Origin: Yamagishiella unicocca
Lineage: Eukaryota; Chlorophyta; Chlorophyceae; Chlamydomonadales; Volvocaceae
Length of the DNA: 64,000 nt
Assembly (NCBI GenBank): GCA_003116995.1
Contig: BDSL01000192.1
Span: 1 to 64,000 of the forward strand
Reading direction: 5' to 3'
In this document: one piece after another, positions 1 through 12,397 of the stretch
Position numbering within the stretch: the first letter of the stretch is position 1
How the letters are laid out: the number at the start of each line of letters is the position of its first letter
Notes under the pieces: generated by a model
The model's database searches: none
Told to the model about the DNA's origin: nothing
What the model saw: only the letters and a program-made list of their open reading frames with translations
Made by a program: the position numbers and the translations under genes

Positions 1-3000
1 GGCAGCGTGGTATACTCAGCGACGGACTGTGGGGCCACAAACTGTGACGCCACTGGCTATGGACGCTATGCACACCGTGGCGGCACCGCTGCTGCAGCTG
101 CAGCCCCAGCAGGAGCAATACCAGCAGCAACGACAGGCACAGGGCCAGGCAGGCGGTCTCAGGGCCAGCCGTGGGCCGTTCCGTTGGGTCAGTGGTGCGG
201 GCAGGGCTAATGGCACGGGACGTGGTCCGGTGCCGGAATCCTTTGGGCTGGGAAAATCGTCGCTGGGACAGGCCATGATAGGGCCCGTCGTCCGTGCTGG
301 AGACGCAGGCGTGCCCTCAAGTGCCAGCAGGGCCTCAGCTGCCGCTGGATCAGGGCAGTTTGAGCTAACGTTCAGGGATGGAGTCTGAGCCCATGATTAA
401 TATCGTATGGAGCGTGGTGCGGGCGGTGTCGGGGGGCAGTGCGGAGGGCAGCGGGAAGGTGGAAGACAGTGAGGGCCGGCGGAGTGCTGGTGGCAGGCTA
501 TGGCTCACGGCACTGGGGCCGTGTCTGCCGGGCTTCCAAGCGGCGAGGACAGTGTGCAGTGCTCAGCACTTGTGGTGCATCAGTGGGTTTCGGCAATGCT
601 ACATTTCATGTACGTTGTTTTGAGTGGGCAGGTCAACGAGTGGACGGCCATTTTGCGCAGTTGGGAGGGGGTGTTGGGATTGAGGGCGCGCCTGATGTCT
701 TCCAAGCATCAACCGAACGTCAGCACGTGCCTCATTGTTCTTGATTAATGTTGTTACGCGCGTTGTTTGCGGCACCGTGCTTCAGGGTCAATGCAAGGTT
801 GCCGAGGACGCTGGGGACGTGGCGAGCAGCGAACGGATTGCGGACCCACAGCTACTGGAACGGAGAGGCGGAGGTGAGATGGTACATAGGGCAGGCGTGG
901 CAGATGGCATGTTCGCACCTGGTGTACCGAATCGGGGAACTTAAAAGCAAGGGGGAGACGTAATTGGATTAGGGATTGGCTGCTGACCCTGGCCGCGTTT
1001 GCAAAACAGCACATGGGGCAAAGCTGGCAGCTATCGCGTGAGTCGGTCCTTACATAGTGTTACCATGCAGCTGGCAAGTCCATGGATCGATACAAATGGG
1101 TTGAATTAACAACAAGACGACGGCGTTTATTAACGCCATTTCCGCTTTACTTGGACACATTAATTGTGGATTGGAAGGGCCAGTGACGACGGGTAGCGGC
1201 GAGCGAAGAGCAAGTCTGTCGTTAGTCCTAGGTAACCTAGATGGACGATTGCAGGGATGGCAGCCCGCCGTGCTGCTGAATACCCCCGGAGACAGCGTGG
1301 AGCTGTCCCACCTATGCACGCTAAGAGTTGCAACCTGTGGAAGGGAGCCGTTGCCTCCAAGGCCGGTGGATACATCTAGGGGAGGATACGAGTTTAGGAA
1401 TGCGAACCTGTTAGGGCTTTCGAGACGATGGGAATAGGCTTGCGGCGCATGGTTGTTGAAACCGTCAAGCTGTGCCTAGCAAACTCAATCCAAACATGCA
1501 CGCCAAGCTGTACGAGAATGATTGTATACGCATGTGCACGTGCGCTACTTAAGCTTGTGATCGCTGACTAACGTGCCTCTCCGTCCGTCCGCGATCCAAT
1601 CGGCCATCAGGTCCAACGGTGCCGCCATGTTCGTGGGCGACGGTGATGCGGCTACCGTCGCCAAGACCGACCGGGGGTGCGCTGGTGCGGGCAGCACCGC
1701 ACTTGATGTCCCATTGCCTCCATGCCGGCGAGCCGCTGCACCGCTGTGAGTAAGTGTGGTGTGCCACGATAACCATGACAACCACGTTAACTGTCTATAC
1801 GCGGGGCAGGGCGTGAGTTAGCCTCGACCTCCGGTCTCCTGCCTATGCACTAAGTTTTCCAGCATGTACCCTTAAAAGCGTGTCCGAAACTGGTTTGCCA
1901 GCTCGTACTTCTTGGGGGCGTCCAGCCTTAATTTGGGAACAGGGAACACCGTCATGGCTGACCGGTCGGTGGAGCCGCTTACTGGCCATGGCCAATGAAG
2001 CTGCTGACAGTGCATCGGTGGCCTTGGAGCCCTACTACCTGGTGGGCCTTACTAGCTCGTATGTCGCAGCGAGATATCCCGAGGCTGCAAGGCTCTAGTC
2101 CTGCGATTGGGCACACGTCAATGTAACTACATGCGTGGACATCGCGCTTTCTACGCCCGGCGGGCTACAAACAGATGCTAACAGCTAGAGGCTACTGACT
2201 AGACGCGAAGCACGGAAAGGCGCGAAACGTCGGGCGTCGCTCATTTTCCCCTGTCTCCTCGATCCACAACTTACCTCTAAGCATAAGTTGGAACGTGTGG
2301 ATATATACGAACACACGGTTCCATGAGCACGTTGACTCATGCTCCGGAACCTCACTGAAACACGGGGATGGCAGTCAATGCAGACCTTCAGCCTCTTAAG
2401 CATAACGTGGAGTGCAGGTTGTGTTGCTGTCCTTTGCTAGCCTTCGAATACGTTTTAGGCTCGTTATCTAGTTGCGCCCAAGGACAGGCGTTCCAAGCTT
2501 TGCGATGGTGACCTGCGTCCTTTGCTTACCTTCCGTATGAACAGGCCGTCGGAACATAACAAGGCCATTACAAAATCTGCGGGGATGAAAGCCGCAGGCG
2601 AGCCATTGTGACCTTAGCATTCCCTCGTCGTTCTCCGTAGCGAAGCAGAGGTAGCCTGATGCTGTCGGGGCTGTTGACCCAGGAGCACCTCGCACCGATT
2701 CTGGCGTAGCTGCTGCGGCCGGGGCCCCAAGCGCTCCTGGCCCCACCGCTGCTCCATATCCGCGATCTGCCCCTCCGTGCTGAGCTTCGCCGAGGCGCCC
2801 GAGATGAAGTTATCCATCGCGCCCGTGCTGGGCAACCGCAAGCTGTCGGGGGAGCTCGTCATCGGCCGGGTGTCAGTGTGGGTCTGTGCCAAGGTGCGAT
2901 CAACCGCTGCATCGCAACTCCCCACCCAACGGCATCCACGCACCACCTCAGTGGCGGGCACTGCTCCAGGGAACCTCGGGCGTCTCTATGGTACCCATGG

Positions 3001-4236
3001 TGTTTCGTACTCCTGTTCTTACACCACGACAGCGGGCTGACTAAGATCTTGACCCCCCACTAGCTGCTAGCGGCTTACCCTTTGACGTCGACCACATCCC
3101 TGTTGATCACGGCCCCGTCACCTCGGCTGGCCATCTCACTTCGGTTACATCACCGCATCACCCCACTTCAGCCCTCCCCGCCCCCGTTCTCGGCCCCCCC
3201 CTCCTCTCCACCTGCAGGTCGCCGCCTTGCTCGCCCCATGGTGTACCCCGCTTACGTGGATGTGCGCATGGGCAAGCTGCTGCTGCCATTCGACAGCACT
3301 AGGAACGCTGTCAGAGCCCTCCATCGTTACCTTCACCAGCCCCACAGTGGGCGCCGCGGCAGCCATGCCCAGCCAGCCATGGAGGCCGTGCTTGCTGGTG
3401 GCTGACATCGAACAGCTCAGCAATTCCGTCATGCGGGCCGCGAGAGGTTGCCGTGCAGCAGCAAGCGGCCATGAGCTGCAAAGGAGCATTGAATCGCTCG
3501 CCCAGGTCGTGTCCCATTCGCCAGGAAGGCAAATCCACAACGCGCAGGGTGGCGTGAGTCCTTACTGGCCAACGCGCCGCGGTCAGTGCTTCAGGTGCTC
3601 CTTGGCAACATCCCGCACAACTCCGCGCGATGCAGCTCGGAGCGCAGCGACATCAGCGACATCAGCGCCAGCAGCGACGGCGCCAGCAGCAGCAGCAGCA
3701 GCTCAGATGGCCGGCCTGGCAACAGGACCAAGCGGTCGCAGCGATCACGGTGATCGCGATCGTCGAGGTGGTGATCGTCGTGATGGCAGCCTCCGCGGAG
3801 GCAGGAGCCGCTCCCGGGGTGGCAATGGCAGTTGCTGGGAGTGTGGCGGGGCCTTCTGTCACGCCGGCAGGTGCGGCGGCGGCGTCGACCCCGAACACAG
3901 ATCTCAACGGTGAGTCACCTTCCCGCCAGAGCATGACTGCGGGATGCGTTGATTCCGCGGAAGGGGGCCTCCCACCGGCAGATGTGATAAGCGGCTCAGC
4001 TTGAGCGGCCCTTGCTGCTGGGTGGGGGTGTGGGTAGCTACGGGCGCTGATGCGGCGGGCGTTGTTCGGGTTACATTGGCGCTGCAACAGCAATTCTCAA
4101 TGAGGCCACTTATGATTTGGTGTCAGCTCCGGGCCCCTCCCACTACCTCCGGAACGACCCGTCTATCCTCCCTGTCCGTGAGACGTTGGTTGCTCATTCC
4201 GACAACTTGCTAGCCTGGGGGGCAACGGGGGCGGTA

Positions 4237-4265
4237 GAGAGAGAGAGAGAGACCGCGTTACAGTA
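4237..4265 (-). mobile_element. 29-bp LINE 3'-tail remnant in unit A
   Basis: On the minus strand this is TACTGTAACGCGG followed by a (TC)n tract. It is bounded by the 7-bp direct repeat GGCGGTA (4230-4236 and 4266-4272). Unit C carries a full LINE at the same target with the same tail, and unit B has the uninterrupted site at 12084-12090. It is either an internal-deletion derivative of the unit C insertion or an independent ultra-short insertion. Confidence 0.8.
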
Positions 4266-4344
4266 GGCGGTAGGATGTCGCCGCTCACGGGTCCCTGGCC
4301 AATGCGGAGTCGCGACGCACGTTGTTTGTTTCCACCTGTATTCG

Positions 4345-4417
4345 TTCGCTATAGTCTAGGCGGTTAGGATACAAGATTCTCACTCTTGAGACCAGGGTTC
4401 GAGTCCCTGTAGCGAAA
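4345..4417 (+). tRNA. tRNA-Glu (anticodon CTC), array unit A
   Basis: Complete cloverleaf of 73 nt. The acceptor is TTCGCTA/TAGCGAA with discriminator A. The D-arm is followed by anticodon stem CAAGA/TCTTG and loop TTCTCAC, giving anticodon CTC. The T-arm is CAGGG-TTCGAGT-CCCTG. There is no intron and CCA is not encoded. It decodes GAG. It lies 56 nt upstream of a tRNA-Asp in the same orientation, and the pair is repeated with the array unit. Confidence 0.95.
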
Positions 4418-4473
4418 CGGCAGCGTGAGCATGTGCGCTCTTTTCCCCCGATCCTGCTGGGTCCAGGGATCAT

Positions 4474-4579
4474 GTCGTCATCGTATAGTGGTCAGTATCC
4501 CCGCCTGTCAGAAGGTACCCCTCAGGGAGGTACTGGAACCTGTCCGCGGGAGGCCGGGGTTCGATTCCCCGTGTCGGCG
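4474..4579 (+). tRNA. tRNA-Asp (anticodon GTC) with intron, unit A
   Basis: The acceptor is GTCGTCA/TGTCGGC with discriminator G, containing one T-T mismatch and one G-T wobble. Anticodon stem CCCGC/GCGGG flanks loop CTGTCA...C with anticodon GTC. About 34 nt are inserted after position 37, the canonical tRNA intron site; the insert contains the complementary blocks GGTACC and GGTACT that could extend the stem. The T-arm is CGGGG-TTCGATT-CCCCG. The tRNA needs nuclear tRNA splicing to mature. Confidence 0.9.
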
Positions 4580-6915
4580 ACTTTATTGTATCCCTGCAGC
4601 CTCTTGTGCAGGACGGAACGCACTCATCGGTACGGTGGGGGCATCCTGACCCGCCGCTGCTCGTCCCCTTGCAAACATGAACTGTAGGACGAGGGGGCCG
4701 CCGTCGCCGTACGGACCTGGCAGCGTGGTATACTCAGCGACGGACTGTGGGGCCACAAACTGTGACGCCACTGGCTATGACGCTATGCACACCGTGGCGG
4801 CACCGCTGCTGCAGCTGCAGCCCCAGCAGGAGCAATACCAGCAGCAACGACAGGCACAGGGCCAGGCAGGCGGTCTCAGGGCCAGCCGTGGGCCGTTCCG
4901 TTGGGTCAGTGGTGCGGCAGGGCTAATGGCACGGGACGTGGTCGGTGCCGGAATCCTTGGGCTGGGAAAATCGTCGCTGGGACAGGCCATGATAGGGCCC
5001 GTCGTCCGTGCTGGAGACGCAGGCGTGCCCTCAAGTGCCAGCAGGGCCTCAGCTGCCGCTGGATCAGGGCAGTTTGAGCTAACGTTCAGGGATGGAGTCT
5101 GAGCCCATGATTAAATATCGTATGGAGCGTGGTGCCGGGCGGTGTCGGGGGGCAGTGCGGAGGGCAGCGGGAAGGTGGAAGACAGTGAGGCGCGGCGGAG
5201 TGCTGGTGGCAGGCTATGGCTCACGGCACTGGGGCCGTGTCTGCCCGGGCTTCCAAGCGGCGAGGACAGTGTGCAGTGCTCAGCACTTGTGGTGCATCAG
5301 TGGGTTTCGGCAATGCTACATTTCATGTACGTTGTTTTGAGTGGGCAGGTCAACGAGTGGACGGCCATTTTGCGCAGTTGGAGGAGGGTGTTGGGAATTG
5401 AGGGCGCGCCTGATGTCTTCCAAGCATCAACCGAACGTCAGCACGTGCCTCATTGTTCTTGATTAATGTTGTTACGCGCGTTGTTTGCGGCACCGTGCTT
5501 CAGGGTCAATGCAAGGTTGCCGAGGACGCTGGGGACGTGGCGAGCAGCGAACGGATTGCGGACCCACAGCTACTGGAACGGAGAGGCGGAGGTGAGATGG
5601 TACATAGGGCAGGCGTGGCAGATGGCATGTTCGCACCTGGTGTACCGAATCGGGGAACTTAAAAGCAAGGGGAGACGTAATTGGATTAGGGATTGGCTGC
5701 TGACCCTGGCCGCGTTTGCAAAACAGCACATGGGGCAAAGCTGGCAGCTATCGCGTGAGTCGGTCCTTACATAGTGTTACCATGCAGCTGGCAAGTCCAT
5801 GGATCGGTACAAATGGGTTGAATTAACAACAAGACGACGGCGTTTATTAACGCCATTTCCGCTTTACTTGGACACATTAATTGTGGATTGGAAGGGCCAG
5901 TGACGACGGTAGCGGCGAGCGAAGAGCAAGTCTGTCGTTAGTCCTAGGTAACCTAGATGGACGATTGCAGGGATGGCAGCCCGCCGTGCTGCTGAATACC
6001 CCCGGAGACAGCGTGGAGCTGTCCCACCTATGCACGCTAAGAGTTGCAACCTGTGGAAGGGAGCCGTTGCCTCCAAGGCCGGTGGATACATCTAGGGGAG
6101 GATACGAGTTTAGGAATGCGAACCTGTTAGGGCTTTCGAGACGATGGGAATAGGCTTGCGGCGCATGGTTGTTGAAACCGTCAAGCTGTGCCTAGCAAAC
6201 TCAATCCAAACATGCACGCCAAGCTGTACCGAGAATGATTGTATACGCATGTGCACGTGCGCTACTTAAGCTTGTGATCGCTGACTAACGTGCCTCTCCG
6301 TCCGTCCGCGATCCAATCGGCCATCAGGTCCAACGGTGCCGCCATGTTCGTGGGCGACGGTGATGCGGCTACCGTCGCCAAGACCGACCGGGGTGCGCTG
6401 GTGCGGGCAGCACCGCACTTGATGTCCCATTGCCTCCATGCCGGCGAGCCGCTGCACCGCTGTGAGTAAGTGTGGTGTGCCATGATAACCATGACAACCA
6501 CGTTAACTGTCTATACGCGGGGCAGGGCGTGAGTTAGCCTCGACCTCCGGTCTCCTGCCTATGCACTAAGTTTTCCAGCATGTACCCTTAAAAGCGTGTC
6601 CGAAACTGGTTTGCCAGCTCGTACTTCTTGGGGGCGTCCAGCCTTAATTTGGGAACAGGGAACACCGTCATGGCTGACCGGTCGGTGGAGCCGCTTACTG
6701 GCCATGGCCAATGAAGCTGCTGACAGTGCATCGGTGGCCTTGGAGCCCTACTACCTGGTGGGCCTTACTAGCTCGTATGTCGCAGCGAGATATCCCGAGG
6801 CTGCAAGGCTCTAGTCCTACGATTGGGCACACGTCAATGTAACTACATGCGTGGACATCGCGCTTTCTACGCCCGGCGGGCTACAAACAGATGCTAACAG
6901 CTAGAGGCTACTGAC

Positions 6916-9900
6916 CAGAGGGTATCAAGGGATTAGGATTGCCAAAAGGGTTGGTCCTGGCTTGGGGATTAGATTAGCCAAAGGGTGGGATTGGTCTGTG
7001 CAACGGTAGGGATTCAACCTTCCAATGTCAGGGATTCAACCTTCCAACGGCAGGGATTGGATTGGCCGACGGCAGGGATTGGATTGGCCCGCGGTCGGGG
7101 TGGGGTTGGGGTCGTACGGGATACACATCGCTGGTTGGGAAGGGCATGAAGTGTGGGGGTAGCTGCGCTGCTGGCTGGATGGGCCGCAACACCAGGTCAC
7201 ATGACGAGGCCGTACTGGTTCATATCGTCATAAGAGCTGCCCACAACCGGCTGCACCAGTAACGAGAGAAGTGCAACATGCATGGTTGGCCTAGGTGACA
7301 CGGGTTTGCATAGTCAGATGCCATACCAAAGTTACAGATCTGAACCTGACTAAACCTGCCCAGTCGTACAGTTCAGGTCGCTGCCTCGACCAGCCAATCC
7401 AGGCAAACCAGGACAACCCGTCCTTCTCTTCACGATGCATCATGGACCATCCCGTACCGTACCGCTGCACAGCAGCCTACAAAAAAGAATCTAATACAAG
7501 CAGGCAGTAACGCGTGGAATGAAGTACATACCCATCTGGACTCAGCTGCCATGTCCTAGCGGTCTGGCCCAGTCCCTAAAAGGGAGTCTAACAATTTGGC
7601 CGCCCGCATTATCCAGGCCGACCCTGCAGTAAGCAAAAAATATACATGGACACCCACAAGTGCACATCAAGTACCAACTTGGTCCGACGCACCGGGCGTG
7701 AGCGCCCATGCATTGTGGCCGGCTATTTGTCCTACCCTCCTAAACATCTGCGCAAACTTGGCGCCACTGTTTCCAAGGTACACTACCTCGCTGCCGTGCG
7801 GGTTTTGCACGCGGGCTCGCCTTCAGCTGCACTACCATCTGTTGTACAATCCCCGCCTTGTAACCTAGGATACATCGCTGCAGGAAAAGGCCCTGCAAAC
7901 TTCCCCCCGTCATGGGTACCGAATGGCGGGTTCACAAACAGGTTCCCCGACCATGCGTTAGCTGCATCTAAGCCATCATCCGCGGCATCAAAAAAACGCG
8001 CCGCTCCAACCCTGGAGTTGGCGTCGTGTGACGAACAGGGGTGCAGGCATCAGCGCCAGGTGTGGGCGCAGGGCTGGCAAGGGGATGACGGCGCTGGTTC
8101 CTGGTTGTCCGCCGTCCGCACTGCTGCGGGGTCGGCCATGCCCTGTGGCAGCGCCCATTGCTGCTGCTGCGCCCAGCGCGCTGAAAGGGGGCGCCAAGCC
8201 TACGGGCCTGCGCAGCTGCAGCTGTTGGTCCGGAGGCAGGAAGCGGCAGAGCAGGACACCCTTGGCGGGCTCGGGTGCGCCAGCAAACAGGTTGGCAAGG
8301 TTGCCCTGCTTGCTGAACGCCCGCCAGCCATTTAGTGGCGTGGCGTGCCGGTAACCGCTGACATCTGGCCAGGGTGCACTTGCATCACCGGTGTCGCGGT
8401 CCCGCCTCTCACTTGAGCGTTCCTCCGCAATTGTTGTACACGGCCAGCACCGAGTACGCCAGAAGTGAGCCCAGCTCTGCCTATGTGGCCCAATAGCTCT
8501 GTACATACCTGCCGAAACAGACGGCAGGATAAAGCGAAATTAGGTTCGCTAAGAGCCTGGTACCGGTATGCACAAAAATCGTATTACTAGGCGCCATCCG
8601 ATACCCTCTCCCGCTCTCTTACCTCCAATGCTATCAATCACGTCATTGGGCGTTCGGACGCCGCTCTCCTCCAGCTGCCACGATCAAGAGGCCAGATTCG
8701 CGCAGGAAACTCGTGAGGACCGCCCCAAGGTTCGGCGACTTAGGCTCTCCACCCTGCGACATACGCCAGAAGTGATATTGTAACTTACGGATGTCGCAGA
8801 CCGCGGACAAACTGGGACAGAGGCATGGTTGACGGTGCGGCGAAAATTCCCCACCGACTTACCCTTTCCGCGAAGGCCTTGCGCTCTGTGTCTTCGGTGA
8901 TTACCTACGATGCAATGTACGCGTTAAGCGAAGGCACCGAGGCCGTGGCGACGAAAATGGGTTAGTGCACCAGTGGTGCACTCGGACACTGCCAGCAGAC
9001 AAAGGCAGACTGCTCACATATTCCTCGCCATTATCTCCATCCTCACAGACACCTCAAGAGCCCGACGACGTAGACTCCTCCGTCGAACCAGAAGAAGAAC
9101 TCTCTGTCGAGGGGTCGCCTTCCGATTTCGAAGACGACCTGTCCGAGGAAGACATCGCTATCGTTTGAACGACCGCAGCACTCTAGCTATATGACTTCAG
9201 AAAATGGAGGTATAATTAGAGGAGGACAGGCGTCATTTAGTTCCCAACGTGTCAATCGTACACACGAACAGATGGAATGGTGGTACAGGCGTACAGCTGA
9301 TAGTCCATGGCTCCCCATTCTCCTATACATATATACACGATCCGTAGACAACCTCCTTGTATGCGTTTCCTTTAGTTGCCTAGACTGCCGTCATGTAACC
9401 CGACCTGCCTGCATCGGACCGAACGCCTGTGCGTTTTTTTTTCGCACCGGTGTTTAATGCGTGTTGGGGAAAGGAGGCGGGATGGACCAAGATGGGCGGG
9501 AGGTGGGAAGGTGCGGTGCCCCACGTAATGCATTGTGTTAAAAGTACCGTTGAGCGGGAGTGTTGGGGTTAGTGATTAGGGGTGCTACCTATTGACTGCC
9601 AACAGCCGTCTGTGCATCCTTAATCGCCGTTGCGGTTCGAGGAGGTGTTACATTGCCACCATTATTCTCCGCCACAACCACCAACTGTAAACTCCATCGA
9701 GGAAGGACTGCGCTCTATACGCAAGGCAAGGCCCCTGGGAAGCGGAATCCTAGGGTGCGACACCAAACGCAAATGACACCCGCCGTTTCTCACAGCTCCT
9801 CAGCCGCTGGGGGAATACTGAAAACTCACACGGGCTGGGGACTGCTGCGGACCCGTGGGGATTGGGGATTGAAACCGCCTCCTCGAGGGGATTCAACCCG

Positions 9901-10046
9901 GTGGGGGATTGCCGCGCTGGGGATTAGAACTCGCTTTGGAATTGGGGGCTTAGGGATTAAACCCGTCGGGGATTAGATTTCACGAGGGATTGCCGGACCA
10001 ACTATTTTCGAGGATCGGGATTAGAACGACACTTTGATACCCTCTG
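6916..10046. mobile_element. Non-autonomous DNA transposon, 13-bp TIRs, 7-bp TSD
   Basis: The ends are perfect 13-bp terminal inverted repeats, CAGAGGGTATCAA and TTGATACCCTCTG. They are flanked by a direct repeat TACTGAC (6909-6915 and 10047-10053), which is present once in units A and C. Both subterminal regions carry direct GGGATT motifs on the plus strand: about seven at 6928-7083 and about nine at 9860-10024. Clustered subterminal motifs and a CAG-type end recall hAT-superfamily elements, although those normally make 8-bp duplications. The interior has only short ORFs, none recognisable as a transposase. A stretch at 9061-9168 encodes an acidic Ser/Glu/Asp-rich C-terminus that may be a relic. 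The superfamily assignment is tentative; that it is a mobile element is clear from the empty sites. Confidence 0.9.
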
Positions 10047-12162
10047 TACTGACTAGACGCGAAGCACGGAAAGGCGCGAAACGTCGGGCGTCGCTCATTT
10101 TCCCCTGTCTCCTCGATCCACAACTTACCTCTAAGCATAAGTTGGAACGTGTGGATATATACGAACACACGGTTCCATGAGCACGTTGACTCATGCTCCG
10201 GAACCTCACTGAAACACGGGGATGGCAGTCAATGCAGACCTTCAGCCTCTTAAGCATAACGTGGAGTGCAGGTTGTGTTGCTGTCCTTTGCTAGCCTTCG
10301 AATACGTTTTAGGCTCGTTATCTAGTTGCGCCCAAGGACAGGCGTTCCAAGCTTTGCGATGGTGACCTGCGTCCTTTGCTTACCTTCCGTATGAACAGGC
10401 CGTCGGAACATAACAAGGCCATTACAAAATCTGCGGGGATGAAAGCCGCAGGCGAGCCATTGTGACCTTAGCATTCCCTCGTCGTTCTCCGTAGCGAAGC
10501 AGAGGTAGCCTGATGCTGTCGGGGCTGTTGACCCAGGAGCACCTCGCACCGATTCTGGCGTAGCTGCTGCGGCCGGGGCCCCAAGCGCTCCTGGCCCCAC
10601 CGCTGCTCCATATCCGCGATCTGCCCCTCCGTGCTGAGCTTCGCCGAGGCGCCCGAGATGAAGTTATCCATCGCGCCCGTGCTGGGCAACCGCAAGCTGT
10701 CGGGGGAGCTCGTCATCGGCCGGGTGTCAGTGTGGGTCTGTGCCAAGGTGCGATCAACCGCTGCATCGCAACTCCCCACCCAACGGCATCCACGCACCAC
10801 CTCAGTGGCGGGCACTGCTCCAGGGAACCTCGGGCGTCTCTATGGTACCCATGGTGTTTCGTACTCCTGTTCTTACACCACGACAGCGGGCTGACTAAGA
10901 TCTTGACCCCCCACTAGCTGCTAGCGGCTTACCCTTTGACGTCGACCACATCCCTGTTGATCACGGCCCCGTCACCTCGGCTGGCCATCTCACTTCGGTT
11001 ACATCACCGCATCACCCCACTTCAGCCCTCCCCGCCCCCGTTCTCGGCCCCCCCCTCCTCTCCACCTGCAGGTCGCCGCCTTGCTCGCCCCATGGTGTAC
11101 CCCGCTTACGTGGATGTGCGCATGGGCAAGCTGCTGCTGCCATTCGACAGCACTAGGAACGCTGTCAGAGCCCTCCATCGTTACCTTCACCAGCCCCACA
11201 GTGGGCGCCGCGGCAGCCATGCCCAGCCAGCCATGGAGGCCGTGCTTGCTGGTGGCTGACATCGAACAGCTCAGCAATTCCGTCATGCGGGCCGCGAGAG
11301 GTTGCCGTGCAGCAGCAAGCGGCCATGAGCTGCAAAGGAGCATTGAATCGCTCGCCCAGGTCGTGTCCCATTCGCCAGGAAGGCAAATCCACAACGCGCA
11401 GGGTGGCGTGAGTCCTTACTGGCCAACGCGCCGCGGTCAGTGCTTCAGGTGCTCCTTGGCAACATCCCGCACAACTCCGCGCGATGCAGCTCGGAGCGCA
11501 GCGACATCAGCGACATCAGCGCCAGCAGCGACGGCGCCAGCAGCAGCAGCAGCAGCTCAGATGGCCGGCCTGGCAACAGGACCAAGCGGTCGCAGCGATC
11601 ACGGTGATCGCGATCGTCGAGGTGGTGATCGTCGTGATGGCAGCCTCCGCGGAGGCAGGAGCCGCTCCCGGGGTGGCAATGGCAGTTGCTGGGAGTGTGG
11701 CGGGGCCTTCTGTCACGCCGGCAGGTGCGGCGGCGGCGTCGACCCCGAACACAGATCTCAACGGTGAGTCACCTTCCCGCCAGAGCATGACTGCGGGATG
11801 CGTTGATTCCGCGGAAGGGGGCCTCCCACCGGCAGATGTGATAAGCGGCTCAGCTTGAGCGGCCCTTGCTGCTGGGTGGGGGTGTGGGTAGCTACGGGCG
11901 CTGATGCGGCGGGCGTTGTTCGGGTTACATTGGCGCTGCAACAGCAATTCTCAATGAGGCCACTTATGATTTGGTGTCAGCTCCGGGCCCCTCCCACTAC
12001 CTCCGGAACGACCCGTCTATCCTCCCTGTCCGTGAGACGTTGGTTGCTCATTCCGACAACTTGCTAGCCTGGGGGGCAACGGGGGCGGTAGGATGTCGCC
12101 GCTCACGGGTCCCTGGCCAATGCGGAGTCGCGACGCACGTTGTTTGTTTCCACCTGTATTCG

Positions 12163-12235
12163 TTCGCTATAGTCTAGGCGGTTAGGATACAAGATTCTCA
12201 CTCTTGAGACCAGGGTTCGAGTCCCTGTAGCGAAA
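12163..12235 (+). tRNA. tRNA-Glu (CTC), array unit B
   Basis: Identical to the unit A copy: acceptor TTCGCTA/TAGCGAA, anticodon loop TTCTCAC, T-loop TTCGAGT, discriminator A. It is 56 nt upstream of tRNA-Asp. Confidence 0.95.
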
Positions 12236-12291
12236 CGGCAGCGTGAGCATGTGCGCTCTTTTCCCCCGATCCTGCTGGGTCCAGGGATCAT

Positions 12292-12397
12292 GTCGTCATC
12301 GTATAGTGGTCAGTATCCCCGCCTGTCAGAAGGTACCCCTCAGGGAGGTACTGGAACCTGTCCGCGGGAGGCCGGGGTTCGATTCCCCGTGTCGGCG
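12292..12397 (+). tRNA. tRNA-Asp (GTC) with intron, unit B
   Basis: Same 106-nt gene as in unit A, including the roughly 34-nt intron after anticodon GTC plus A37 and the single acceptor mismatch. That mismatch is therefore fixed across the array rather than a read error. Confidence 0.9.

Larger units (their letters stand above)
1..4718. repeat. Tandem array unit A (about 4.7 kb)
   Basis: First of four head-to-tail copies of one unit. The unit start is arbitrary (GGCAGCGTGGTATACTC recurs at 4719, 12537 and 19567). It contains tRNA-Glu and tRNA-Asp near its right end and no convincing protein gene. Its first 1.7 kb differs from units B-D mainly by single-base indels, often in homopolymers. 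A 29-bp LINE-tail insertion lies at 4237-4265. Between the tRNAs and the repeat start the sequence is non-coding as far as I can see. Confidence 0.9.

Noticed and set aside
3227..3913. 228-codon ORF repeated in units B and C
   Set aside because: Composition is that of a GC-rich random frame with overlapping open frames on both strands. No domain, and no frame-specific constraint between copies.
4677..5102. 141-codon ORF repeated at 12495 and 19525
   Set aside because: Identical in units B-D only because the whole unit is near-identical. It is broken in A, Gln/Ala-rich and low complexity, and resembles no protein family. Conservation here is not evidence of coding.
7646..8335. 229-codon ORF inside the DNA transposon as transposase
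   Set aside because: No zinc-finger, catalytic or dimerisation motif of any transposase family, and overlapping open frames on both strands.
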